Shown one piece after another: positions 1 to 6,627 of a stretch of DNA of 22,168 nucleotides; the first letter of the stretch is position 1; each line of letters starts with the position of its first letter. Position numbers and translations under genes: made by a program. The stretch comes from an uncultured Alphaproteobacteria bacterium. Lineage in GTDB: Bacteria > Pseudomonadota > Alphaproteobacteria > Micavibrionales > Micavibrionaceae. The notes under the pieces were generated by a model. It worked only from the letters and a program-made list of their open reading frames with translations, did not search any database and had not been told where the DNA came from. The DNA lies in NCBI GenBank assembly GCA_937124505.1, contig CAKZKV010000164.1, positions 1 through 22,168 of the forward strand. The letters are read 5' to 3'.

Positions 1-1107
1 GCCCTGCTCATTCTGGATGAAAGCCATGTCATGGTTCCCCAGATTAACGGCATGTATAATGGCGACCGCAGCCGGAAAATGACTCTGGTGGACTATGGCT
101 TTCGCCTGCCTGCCGCGCTGGATAACCGCCCTTTGAAATTCGAGGAATGGGACAACTTACGCCCGCAGACAATTTTCGTTTCCGCCACGCCGGGGGACTG
201 GGAACTGGAACAGGCCAAAGGCGTATTCGTCGAGCAGGTCGTGCGCCCGACCGGCCTGATGGTCCCGCCGGTTGAAATTCGCCCAACCCGGCATCAGGTA
301 GATGACCTGATGGGCGAGATAAGAGCCGTCACTGCTAAAGGCGGGCGCGTGCTGGTCACAACCCTTACCAAGAAAATGGCGGAAGCCCTGACCGAGTACT
401 TAAATGAAAACGGCATCAAGGTGAGGTATCTGCATAGTGACGTGGACACGCTGGAGCGGATTGAGATTATCCGCGACCTGCGCCTTGGGACGTTTGACGT
501 GCTGATTGGCATTAACCTGTTGCGGGAAGGGCTGGACATCCCCGAATGTCAGCTCGTTGCCATTCTGGATGCAGACAAGGAAGGCTTCCTGCGCTCCACT
601 CGCTCCCTGATCCAGACGATTGGTCGCGCCGCGCGCAATGTCGGCGGCAAGGCCATTCTCTATGCCGATAAAGTCACGGATTCCATGAAACGCGCCATGG
701 ATGAAACCTCCCGCCGCCGTGAACGGCAGGAGGCGTACAATAAAGAACACGGAATCACTCCGGCCTCCATCAAGAAAAATGTCCGCGACCTACTCACCGG
801 TTTATTTGATAAAGCCGATAATGTCCCAAAGGGGATCGGGCTTGGCTCTGCACGCAAAGCTGAATTAGAAAAGACCGGCGACCTGCAAAAACAGATCAAA
901 ACACTGGAAAAACAGATGCACGAGGCCGCTGGCAATCTGGAATTCGAGGAAGCCGCCCGCCTGCGTGACCAAATCCGTCACTTACAGGCCGATGATCTGG
1001 GACTGACAGGCACGAGCACGACCTCCGCCGCAGCCACGCGCACAACCCCCAAACACTGGGCACAAACAAAGAACGTGAAGGGGAAGAAAGGACGGAAAAA
1101 GCAATGA
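1..1107 (+). CDS. uvrB: UvrABC excinuclease subunit B, C-terminal part (5' end outside window)
   Basis: UvrB is the DNA-damage-verifying helicase-like subunit of nucleotide excision repair in the cytoplasm; it is loaded by UvrA and recruits UvrC. The frame is open from base 1 and begins inside the helicase core: the first visible residues carry the DEAD/H-type DESH box, followed by [10 protein letters not shown] and [13 protein letters not shown], which are hallmark UvrB strings. Helicase domain 2 follows with [17 protein letters not shown] and QTIGRAARN (motifs V and VI). A UVR domain (about [20 protein letters not shown]) that contacts UvrC lies near the end, followed by a low-complexity Thr/Ala tail and a basic Lys/Arg-rich terminus. 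368 codons are visible of a usual 660-720, so roughly the N-terminal half is missing only because the window starts here. The stop TGA overlaps the start of the next gene by 4 bases. Confidence 0.97.
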   Translation, partial: ALLILDESHVMVPQINGMYNGDRSRKMTLVDYGFRLPAALDNRPLKFEEWDNLRPQTIFVSATPGDWELEQAKGVFVEQVVRPTGLMVPPVEIRPTRHQVDDLMGEIRAVTAKGGRVLVTTLTKKMAEALTEYLNENGIKVRYLHSDVDTLERIEIIRDLRLGTFDVLIGINLLREGLDIPECQLVAILDADKEGFLRSTRSLIQTIGRAARNVGGKAILYADKVTDSMKRAMDETSRRRERQEAYNKEHGITPASIKKNVRDLLTGLFDKADNVPKGIGLGSARKAELEKTGDLQKQIKTLEKQMHEAAGNLEFEEAARLRDQIRHLQADDLGLTGTSTTSAAATRTTPKHWAQTKNVKGKKGRKKQ

Positions 1108-1709
1108 ACTCAAAAAAATGTCCCACCCTAATCATCTTTGCTGGCGCTAACGGCTGTGGCAAGACCACGCTTGCTAAAAAGTTTTTACCTGAAAAGAATA
1201 TCTTGGAGTTCGTAAATGCAGATGAAATTGCAATGGGACTTTCTCCACTAAACCCGGAATCACAAAAAATTACAGCTGGAAAACTTGTTTTGAAAAGAAT
1301 AACAGCGCTTATCAAAGAACAAAAAGATTTTGCTATAGAAACAACCTTCTCTGGCCATAATCATATTCACCTTATAAAAATGGCAAAGAAAGCCGATTAT
1401 CATATTCGTGTTTTTTACATTTATACAAACAACATTGCCATCAATATTGGACGTATAAAAAGCCGCGTAAAAGAAGGCGGGCACAATGTTCCGTCAAAAG
1501 ACGTCCGACGTCGCTATCAACGAAGTATCCATAACCTTTTTCACCACTACGAACCATTATGTGATATAGTTAGTATTTACGATAACTCCTCTGGAACAAT
1601 GAACCATATTGCAATAAAAACACAAAAAACAGCAGGATTTATTTACTACAAATCATTAGAAGATGAATGGAAAACGCTTTTGAAAAAAGCAGGTGTAACA
1701 GATGAATAG
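1104..1709 (+). CDS. zeta-toxin-family P-loop kinase
   Basis: This 201-residue protein matches the zeta toxin / COG4185 P-loop family; characterised zeta toxins phosphorylate UDP-N-acetylglucosamine and poison cell-wall synthesis. Visible features are a Walker [10 protein letters not shown] (Lys20), FVNADEI with Asp40 at the position of the catalytic Asp, ETTFSG (79-84), and [10 protein letters not shown] (121-130) followed by an Arg-rich RRRYQRS, the lid/substrate region typical of the family. The ATG overlaps the uvrB stop (ATGA), with a purine-rich GAAAGGA about 14 bases upstream. The next small ORF starts inside its 3' end (8-base overlap). The DNA is clearly more AT-rich than uvrB, with many AAA/ATT codons, suggesting horizontal acquisition. 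The substrate and toxicity are inferred from family only; some COG4185 members may not be toxins. Confidence 0.85.
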   Translation: MNSKKCPTLIIFAGANGCGKTTLAKKFLPEKNILEFVNADEIAMGLSPLNPESQKITAGKLVLKRITALIKEQKDFAIETTFSGHNHIHLIKMAKKADYHIRVFYIYTNNIAINIGRIKSRVKEGGHNVPSKDVRRRYQRSIHNLFHHYEPLCDIVSIYDNSSGTMNHIAIKTQKTAGFIYYKSLEDEWKTLLKKAGVTDE

Positions 1710-1896
1710 CAAACCATATTTCAAAAAAGACCTTCCCAAAGAATTTCTTGCAGAACTTCGATTGGTTCAAGACAGCCTGATAAGCGCTATTGAGAAGGCA
1801 GAGCGTTTTGGCACATCGATTGTCATTAAAGAAGATGGCGAAATCAAGCATTTGACCCCTGATGAAATGCGAAGCAGGTTAAAAAAAAAGAAGTAA
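1702..1896 (+). CDS. small partner of the zeta-like kinase, putative antitoxin
   Basis: A 64-residue protein whose ATG lies inside the end of the zeta-like gene (8-base overlap), so translation is probably coupled. It is predicted to be a helical N-terminal half (residues about 10-35, AELRLVQDSLISAIEKAE) followed by a short strand-turn-strand, SIVIKEDGEIKHLTPDEM, and a run of lysines. The pattern helix, then G-x-S-V-I-x-x-D-G-x-I-x-x-L-x-P-x-E, is one I associate with small proteins encoded beside COG4185 kinases, but I cannot confirm the family here. It is not similar to the classical epsilon antitoxin by eye. It shares the low GC of its neighbour. Toxin-first gene order is unusual but not unique. 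The antitoxin role is an inference from size and position. Confidence 0.7.
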   Translation: MNSKPYFKKDLPKEFLAELRLVQDSLISAIEKAERFGTSIVIKEDGEIKHLTPDEMRSRLKKKK

Positions 1897-1950
1897 TTTT
1901 CACCTCTCACAAACCTTGTCCTTGCCGAAAAATCACGTCAAAATAGAGGG

Positions 1951-2247
1951 ATGGAAATCACGCCGTCCTTTCGCCGGAATACTTTTTATCTGCTTCTGTT
2001 TCTTTTAATTTTTGGAGCCATCGGAGCGGCTGGCTATAAATACTATTTTTATCAGGCAAGCCTGCAATCAGACCGCGAGGCGCTAAAAAGACTGATTGCC
2101 AGCAAAAAGGCAAAGGATGCATCTCACAGGGGCTCCGGGCGTGACAGGATAGATCCTGACGAAGATGCCGCCATTTTATTTACTGTTGAAGAGCCCCCTA
2201 TCTCTCTGGAAGGAGATCGTGAAAGCCGACGAGAAAGCAGAAGATAG
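1951..2247 (+). CDS. small single-pass membrane protein, unknown function
   Basis: 98 residues, no recognised family. Residues about 12-32 (LLLFLLIFGAIGAAGYKYYF) form one hydrophobic segment, preceded by Arg residues, so an N-in anchor with the remainder outside is likely. The rest is polar and highly charged, ending in alternating Arg/Glu/Ser residues. The start ATG at 1951 is preceded by AGAGGG with almost no spacing, so the initiation site is uncertain. No cysteine lipobox is present. It sits alone between the zeta cassette and a lipoprotein gene, all on the plus strand. Confidence 0.55.
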   Translation: MEITPSFRRNTFYLLLFLLIFGAIGAAGYKYYFYQASLQSDREALKRLIASKKAKDASHRGSGRDRIDPDEDAAILFTVEEPPISLEGDRESRRESRR

Positions 2248-2314
2248 ATACGAATCTCTTGGTCAGGAAAGTAAATTCACGTAAGATAAAAGTATCTATT
2301 CAAGAGGTTTCTCT

Positions 2315-2677
2315 ATGCTCCCATCTTACACATACCGCTTTGCAGCATTTTTCGTCCTGATTTTTGCGTTGTCCGCATGTGGGCAAAACTATACCCCGCA
2401 AAAATATACCGGCTTTCCGTACAATAACGAGCGCACCGCCGGCTCCGGCATCGAATATGTTCTGGCAAACCTGGCCCCGCCCAAGGGCATTGAGCCGGAG
2501 ATGATCTCTGAAAGTACGGATGACAGCGCCGCCGAGGAGATCAAAATGGAGAACGAAGCCCCCCTGATCCCCAGCACCCACGCAGAAAAAATCTTTAAGG
2601 AGTTTCAGGGCAAGACAAAAGCTTTCAAGCTGGAAATCCTGGATCGTCCATCCCCCGGATTCCAGTATAATGATTGA
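2315..2677 (+). CDS. small lipoprotein, unknown function
   Basis: 120 residues with a type II signal sequence: hydrophobic residues about 9-19 followed by the lipobox LSAC (Cys22 would be lipidated), so the mature protein should be attached to a membrane facing the periplasm. The mature part is acidic and proline-rich with no domain I recognise. AAGAGG 8 bases before the ATG is a good ribosome binding site. A matched 8-base inverted pair (ATAGATAC at 2244-2251 and GTATCTAT at 2292-2299) lies between the preceding stop and this start, of unknown meaning. Confidence 0.7.
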   Translation: MLPSYTYRFAAFFVLIFALSACGQNYTPQKYTGFPYNNERTAGSGIEYVLANLAPPKGIEPEMISESTDDSAAEEIKMENEAPLIPSTHAEKIFKEFQGKTKAFKLEILDRPSPGFQYND

Positions 2678-2709
2678 TTAATTGAAAGAGGCGCAGAAAA
2701 CCTTTCATA

Positions 2710-2738
2710 TTGACATAAAATATCGTTTCATATATATT
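2710..2738 (+). promoter_or_regulatory. strong sigma70-type promoter
   Basis: TTGACA (2710-2715, perfect -35), a 17-base spacer, and TATATT (2733-2738, 5 of 6 to the -10 consensus). It is followed by AGGGA (2756-2760) and the ATG at 2768, giving a short leader. This is the best vegetative promoter seen in the window. Confidence 0.75.
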
Positions 2739-2767
2739 ATGTTTCTCAATAATTTAGGGATGTTTTC

Positions 2768-3232
2768 ATGACAAATAATCAGACAATCAGGGCACGAGAT
2801 TCATTTAATGGAACCACATACATCGACTGCGCCCCGACTGATATTGCGCTCGTTTGGGAAAAAGAATTAGGCGGTGGTCGTGGTGCAGCCACCATGATCA
2901 GGACATTTCGTGGACAGCAATTTCAGGCAGACGGGTCCTTTGACCAGACATACGAGGCCTTGGATCAATCCGGAGAAACCTTTCTGGATGCCCAAGCTAT
3001 TTTGAAAGACCGGAATAGCGAAATGTATTTATTCAATATACGCGCGGCTGAAATCGTAAGCCCCCCCACAGACGACGCCCCAGAGGACTTCCATGTCACA
3101 ATAAAAGGCACCACGGATAACCTTCGTTTTCGTCCTCTGAACACAGATGGAGTACCACTTACATTGCAGCTATTTGAGCAGATTCAGGCAGAGATCATGC
3201 AAGAATATGCCCCCCTCTCCCCTAACGCATAA
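2768..3232 (+). CDS. hypothetical soluble protein, monocistronic
   Basis: 154 residues, with no signal peptide or membrane segment and no family I recognise. The sequence is acidic, has a Gly-rich turn (LGGGRG, about 35-40) and an extended beta-like pattern, then a short helix near the C-terminus (LTLQLFEQIQAEIMQEY). It is a self-contained transcription unit: a near-consensus promoter 30 bases upstream, AGGGA with 7-base spacing before the ATG, and a strong intrinsic terminator 29 bases after the stop. That suggests an actively expressed gene. The function is unknown and I make no assignment. Confidence 0.65.
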   Translation: MTNNQTIRARDSFNGTTYIDCAPTDIALVWEKELGGGRGAATMIRTFRGQQFQADGSFDQTYEALDQSGETFLDAQAILKDRNSEMYLFNIRAAEIVSPPTDDAPEDFHVTIKGTTDNLRFRPLNTDGVPLTLQLFEQIQAEIMQEYAPLSPNA

Positions 3233-3261
3233 AAGTCCATTCTGAATATAAGAAGAATAAC

Positions 3262-3299
3262 AAAAACTGTACCTGACAATATATCGGGTACCGTTTTTT
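3262..3299 (+). terminator. rho-independent terminator
   Basis: The left arm AAAAACTGTACCTGA pairs with TCGGGTACCGTTTTT through about 15 positions (one T/C mismatch and one G-U), with a 7-base loop (3277-3283) and six T at 3294-3299. The A run on the left also provides a T run on the other strand, so it may work in both directions. Confidence 0.85.
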
Positions 3300-3424
3300 G
3301 AATTCGGGAAATTCTCCTGTTCCAGACTATCCACATCTAAGTTATACTCTTTTTGCAAAACTCATTTGCAAAGGCGTTCGCCGTTTTTATCATTTTTTAA
3401 AATTTTTCGTGTTGAGTCGATACT

Positions 3425-3556
3425 ATGAAACTATCCCGGTTTGCACAGGCATTCTGCCTCGCTATTTACATGATCGTTCTGTCTGCGTAGGCTCAAGGAC
3501 TCATAAAATTAAAAAAAGCTGTCATCCCGGAAGTTAGCAAAGACTGGTTGCTTTAG
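3425..3556 (+). pseudogene. broken start of a secreted-protein gene
   Basis: ATG at 3425 opens a 21-codon reading frame ending in TAG (3488-3490). The peptide MKLSRFAQAFCLAIYMIVLSA is a convincing signal sequence: Lys/Arg, then a hydrophobic core. In the same frame after the TAG the sequence continues AQGLIKLKKAVIPEVSK to a TAG at 3554-3556. If the first TAG were CAG (one transition) the frame would read LSAQAQG, giving a canonical A-x-A signal peptidase site. The frame runs directly into the inverted-repeat element at 3521, and no continuation is visible beyond it. I read this as the decayed 5' end of a secreted protein gene, truncated by the repeat. The gap 3233-3854 holds no other gene I can support. 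Confidence 0.4.
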
Positions 3557-3669
3557 CAGCCTTGGCTTTGGTCACTGTCCGGGATCTATTCCAAGGTTTG
3601 TAAGGATTCCCCGGACGGCAAGTCTCACTAAAACCTCCGGTTTAAGCGCGACATAGCCTCCGGGATGAC
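3521..3669. repeat. 149-bp MITE/palindromic element with inverted termini
   Basis: GTCATCCCGGA at 3521-3531 is perfectly inverted at 3659-3669 (TCCGGGATGAC). Inside, GTCCGG (3577-3582) and CCGGAC (3611-3616) form a second nested inverted pair, and CCGGGATCTATTCC (3579-3592) resembles internal sequence of dispersed GTCATCCCGG-type repeats common in alphaproteobacterial intergenic regions. There is no coding capacity for a transposase. It lies in the decayed region between two small genes. Copy number cannot be seen in one window. Confidence 0.6.
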
Positions 3670-3854
3670 GGGGTAAAAGAATAAATACCTGAGACACCGA
3701 TTCAATTTGCTTTAAATTTGATCTAAATTTCCCTTTAATTTCAAATACTTCTTATCAAAAAGTTAACAGACGTTAATCTTTTTTATTTAACATAAAATTA
3801 TGGTTACGCTTTAGGCGGGATTAGTAGAACTATTTATAAGTAAGGGTGGTAACA

Positions 3855-4388
3855 ATGACTATAACAGTAGAAACATTTATGCTGATTTCTCTGACTTTCG
3901 CAGTTTTTGCGGCGGTCACGGCAATTGGTGCGAGTATTCTTTTATCCGTAGGATATGAACGGCTTCGTTCCGGGCTGCAACGCCTGAAAGACGGGCTGGA
4001 CCTTGTCTCACGACAAACCAGTTTCTTTAGCGAATCTATTCATAAACTGGATGAAAAAGTAACACTTGTAGAAGGCCAGACAGGCCGCTTCAGCGAAAGT
4101 CTGGACAAACTGCAAGGCAATGTTGAGCGCGTTGACAAGCAAACTGGCTTCTTCAGCGATGCAATCAACCGTCTGGAAAACAAAGTCAGGGAAGTTGAGA
4201 ACGCACCGCATCCTATTGCGTTGCAGGACATCATGGCCGAGCCGAAATCTCACAATGATACGGACACAGACGGCATGATGGTTGTCACAGCAGATAGTCT
4301 TGATTTTGGAGAAGCCCCTCATTGCGACTGGTCAGGCGGCAACTTCCTGGGGAATGTCACAGGTGAAAAGAGTACAGCAGTACACTAA
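3855..4388 (+). CDS. membrane-anchored coiled-coil protein with three 21-residue repeats
   Basis: 177 residues from ATG 3855, chosen over GTG 3846 because AAGGGTGG at 3842-3849 sits 5 bases before this ATG. Residues about 8-32 (LISLTFAVFAAVTAIGASILL) are one transmembrane helix. Residues about 51-113 are three consecutive 21-residue units of pattern V-x-x-Q-T-x-x-F-S-E/D-x-I/L-x-x-L-x-x-x-V-x-x, each exactly three heptads, so a parallel coiled coil is likely. The C-terminal 60 residues are acidic and low in hydrophobics (HNDTDTDG). No enzymatic motif and no known family recognised. Possible roles such as an envelope scaffold or spacer are only inference. A strong terminator follows 37 bases after the stop. 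Confidence 0.65.
   Translation: MTITVETFMLISLTFAVFAAVTAIGASILLSVGYERLRSGLQRLKDGLDLVSRQTSFFSESIHKLDEKVTLVEGQTGRFSESLDKLQGNVERVDKQTGFFSDAINRLENKVREVENAPHPIALQDIMAEPKSHNDTDTDGMMVVTADSLDFGEAPHCDWSGGNFLGNVTGEKSTAVH
4005..4193 (+). repeat. three in-frame 63-bp coding repeats
   Basis: Units at 4005-4067, 4068-4130 and 4131-4193 encode VSRQTSFFSESIHKLDEKVTL, then VEGQTGRFSESLDKLQGNVER, then VDKQTGFFSDAINRLENKVRE. Q-T, F-S, L and V positions are invariant or nearly so. The protein repeat is much clearer than the DNA repeat, meaning old duplications kept by selection on the heptad pattern. Confidence 0.85.
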
Positions 4389-4424
4389 GAGGAATTATCA
4401 ATCCTCCTTAAAGTTAAGTAGATA

Positions 4425-4457
4425 AGATTTCCCCCGGTTCGCCGGGGGATCTTTTTT
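4425..4457 (+). terminator. rho-independent terminator with TTCG loop
   Basis: CCCCCGG (4431-4437), loop TTCG (4438-4441) and CCGGGGG (4442-4448), extended by AGAT/ATCT with a TT bulge, then six T (4452-4457). It ends the coiled-coil gene and abuts the stop codon of the convergent gamma-glutamyltransferase gene at 4459. Confidence 0.9.
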
Positions 4458-4458
4458 G

Positions 4459-6255
4459 CTAGTCCCCAAGCGCATCGCCTTCACGTCTGGGATCGGCGGC
4501 ACCATACCATGTGCCGTCCGTCCAAACCAGCGCGCTCAAGCCGCTGTTCATTTCAGGGCGCTCTACCCTATGCCCCATGGCCTCCAGAATTTCCGGCTCA
4601 AACGGAAGATCTTTCCCCTCCTCAATCTCAATGTCGTCTCCGCGGCTCAGGATATTTGGCAGTGCCAACGCGTCCTCCACTGGCATGTTCCAGTCCAGAA
4701 CGGCAATAATGCGTTGCAAAACATAGCCAATAATCCGCGATCCACCAGCAGAACCAATGACCATGACCGGCTTGTCATTCTGGTCAAAAACAATAACAGG
4801 GGTCATGGACGATCTGGGCCGCTTGCCAGGGCCGGGACGATTGGCAACTTTCCTGCCGTCTTTTTCAGGAATAAACGAGAAATCCGTCAACTGGTTATTC
4901 AGCAAAAAGCCATTTGTCATGATCTTCGCACCGAAAGCAGTTTCGATGGAACTGGTCAGGGAAATCGCGTTCCCATACTTATCCACAACAGAAATATGAG
5001 TTGTCCCCGTATTGTTCATCTTGTTATCCGCAACCTTATTCACATTTAACCAGCCAGGCGGTTTTCCTGCCTCAACAATCTGCATCGCGTCTCTGTCTTG
5101 TATCAGAGATGATCTGACAGCCGTATATGCCGGATTAATCAGGCGATCCCCCGGTGTTTCTTCCACATCCGGGTCAGCCATGTATAGATTTCGGTCTGCA
5201 AACGCCAGACGGCTGGCTTCTGCTATATAATGCCAAGGGATTGCCGTATGCGGGTCGAGCCTTTCCAAGTCAAAGCGGTCCAGCATCTGTAACGCCTGAA
5301 TCAGGGTCAGTCCGCCGGAGGATGGTTCCCCCATCGAACACACTTTATAGATGCGGTATTTACCACAAACCGGATCACGCATTTTGACTTCATAAGATGC
5401 GAAATCCGCCTCCGTCATATTGCCGGGATGATACCACGCCTCATTGACCGTCTTGATCATATCTTTCGCGATGCGACCTGTATAAAAAATCCCGGCTCCC
5501 TTTACTTGAAAATCAAATAAAACAGAGTTGTATTCTTCATTTTTAATATTCTGGTTTAACTCAATTGGCTCCCCGTTATTTTGCAGAAAATAATCCTTGG
5601 CGCTTTTGAAAAAACGGAAACTTTCCTTGTTTTCTTCCAATAACGCAACAAAACGCGGCGAGGCAATAAATCCATATTTCGACAATTCAAAGGCTGGTTG
5701 AAAAATTTCTTCCCGTGGCATCATGCCATTGTCTTTATATAATTTGTCCAGCAACGCAGGAAGGCCGGGAATCCCAACACTATGCCCACCGATCACCGCC
5801 TCCTCAAAGTCCATGGGCTGCCCGTTTTTTAAAAACAGATCCTCCGTCACACTGGCGGGCGCCGTTTCCCGGCCATCATAAGAGCTCAGCTTCTTCTCTT
5901 TTTCATTCCAATATAAGGCAAAGCCCCCTCCCCCAAGGCCGGATGATTGCGGCTCCACCAGCCCCAGAACCAACTGCGCGGCAAAGGCAGCATCCGCCGC
6001 CGTTCCGCCTCTCTCCAGAATGTCATAACCGGCCTGCGTTGCAATCGGATTGGCCGTGGCAATCATAAAATTGCTGCCGTTCATCGCTTTTGACTTTTTT
6101 ATACCCGTTGCAGATTCGGGCGCAGCCTTTGCCTCCCTCTCTTTATCCTGCTCGATCCTTTTTTTGGGAATAACGGAGATGGCTTCACTTTGCGCAAAGG
6201 CGCTCCCGGCTTGTATTATTATGATAAATAATGTAAGATAAAACCTTGTTTTCAT
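4459..6255 (-). CDS. ggt: gamma-glutamyltransferase (periplasmic)
   Basis: Transfers or hydrolyses the gamma-glutamyl group of glutathione and related peptides, normally in the periplasm; made as a proenzyme that cleaves itself. 598 residues, close to the usual 560-600. Residues 1-21 are a Sec signal peptide ending in AFAQ. The large-subunit region includes TANPIATQAG, the Gly-rich GLGGGGFALYW (about 106-116) and YDGRETAP, whose Arg129 corresponds to the gamma-glutamate carboxylate-binding Arg. The autocleavage site and nucleophile is Thr418 in TGTTHISVVD, starting the small subunit; the oxyanion loop GSAGGSR (501-507) and PRSSMTP are present. All catalytic residues I know of appear intact. 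It is a single gene, divergent from rpsU and convergent with the upstream coiled-coil gene. Likely function: glutathione salvage or peptide amino-acid acquisition. Confidence 0.95.
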   Translation of the reverse strand: MKTRFYLTLFIIIIQAGSAFAQSEAISVIPKKRIEQDKEREAKAAPESATGIKKSKAMNGSNFMIATANPIATQAGYDILERGGTAADAAFAAQLVLGLVEPQSSGLGGGGFALYWNEKEKKLSSYDGRETAPASVTEDLFLKNGQPMDFEEAVIGGHSVGIPGLPALLDKLYKDNGMMPREEIFQPAFELSKYGFIASPRFVALLEENKESFRFFKSAKDYFLQNNGEPIELNQNIKNEEYNSVLFDFQVKGAGIFYTGRIAKDMIKTVNEAWYHPGNMTEADFASYEVKMRDPVCGKYRIYKVCSMGEPSSGGLTLIQALQMLDRFDLERLDPHTAIPWHYIAEASRLAFADRNLYMADPDVEETPGDRLINPAYTAVRSSLIQDRDAMQIVEAGKPPGWLNVNKVADNKMNNTGTTHISVVDKYGNAISLTSSIETAFGAKIMTNGFLLNNQLTDFSFIPEKDGRKVANRPGPGKRPRSSMTPVIVFDQNDKPVMVIGSAGGSRIIGYVLQRIIAVLDWNMPVEDALALPNILSRGDDIEIEEGKDLPFEPEILEAMGHRVERPEMNSGLSALVWTDGTWYGAADPRREGDALGD

Positions 6256-6318
6256 TTTTTACTTGCGTTTTTGATGCTGATACGTCACAAACATGAGGCG
6301 TTTCGAAAAAGAGCGCAA

Positions 6319-6333
6319 GACTAAATTTTAGTC
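6319..6333. promoter_or_regulatory. perfect palindrome in the ggt/rpsU divergent region
   Basis: GACTAAATTTTAGTC: 7-base arms around one central T, 20 bases before the rpsU ribosome binding site. Possible operator or transcript-leader hairpin; no regulator can be named. Confidence 0.35.
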
Positions 6334-6352
6334 AATTTCAAACTGGAAAGGG

Positions 6353-6568
6353 GTGATTACCATCGTTAGCGTTAATGTTCGTGATAACAACATCGAGCAG
6401 GCCTTGCGTCTTCTGAAGAAGAAAATGCAACGTGAAGGACTGTTTCGTGAGATGAAACTTCGTCAGAATCATGAGAAGAACTTCGTCAAAAAAGCACGTC
6501 AAAAAGCGGAAGCTGTCCGCCGCTCTCGCAAAATGGAGCGTAAGCGTATGCAAACAGACGGATTCTAG
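6353..6568 (+). CDS. rpsU: 30S ribosomal protein S21
   Basis: S21 is a small basic protein of the 30S subunit involved in initiation. The body [29 protein letters not shown] is typical of alphaproteobacterial S21, followed by a Lys/Arg-rich helix. There is no ATG start. The only standard start codon is GTG at 6353, giving 71 residues, but it lies inside the Shine-Dalgarno-like AAAGGGGTGATT and would have no upstream site of its own. Homologous S21 proteins begin Met-Val-x-Val-x-Val-Arg-Asp-Asn-Asn, which places the start at the ATC codon 6362-6364, 8 bases after the GGGG core. The true product is therefore probably 68 residues from an AUC start (or ATG with a base error in the assembly); I give the longest legal frame. 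A strong terminator follows. It is monocistronic. Confidence 0.93.
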   Translation: MITIVSVNVRDNNIEQALRLLKKKMQREGLFREMKLRQNHEKNFVKKARQKAEAVRRSRKMERKRMQTDGF

Positions 6569-6598
6569 AGCTAATCCAGCCCCTTAAATAAATGAAAT

Positions 6599-6624
6599 AA
6601 CCGCTTGATATAAGCGGTTTTTTT
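6599..6624 (+). terminator. rho-independent terminator of rpsU
   Basis: AACCGCTT (6599-6606), loop GATAT, AAGCGGTT (6612-6619), with seven T through 6624. It lies in the short gap to the convergent kinase gene. Confidence 0.9.
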
Positions 6625-6627
6625 AAC

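Noticed and set aside
3298..3537. 79-codon plus-strand ORF in the gene-free stretch
   Set aside because: No ribosome binding site, starts in the terminator, runs through the inverted-repeat element, and its composition does not look like protein; the signal-peptide frame in the same place is more convincing.
3763..3776. TTAA-N6-TTAA resembling a CtrA box
   Set aside because: The canonical spacing is 7 and the region is very AT-rich, so such pairs arise by chance; no adjacent promoter supports it.
3846..3854. GTG start three codons upstream for the coiled-coil gene
   Set aside because: It lies inside the AAGGGTGG ribosome binding site that serves the ATG at 3855.
4456..5049. 197-codon plus-strand ORF antisense to ggt
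   Set aside because: Lies wholly within the well-supported ggt coding region, with no ribosome binding site and no family character.
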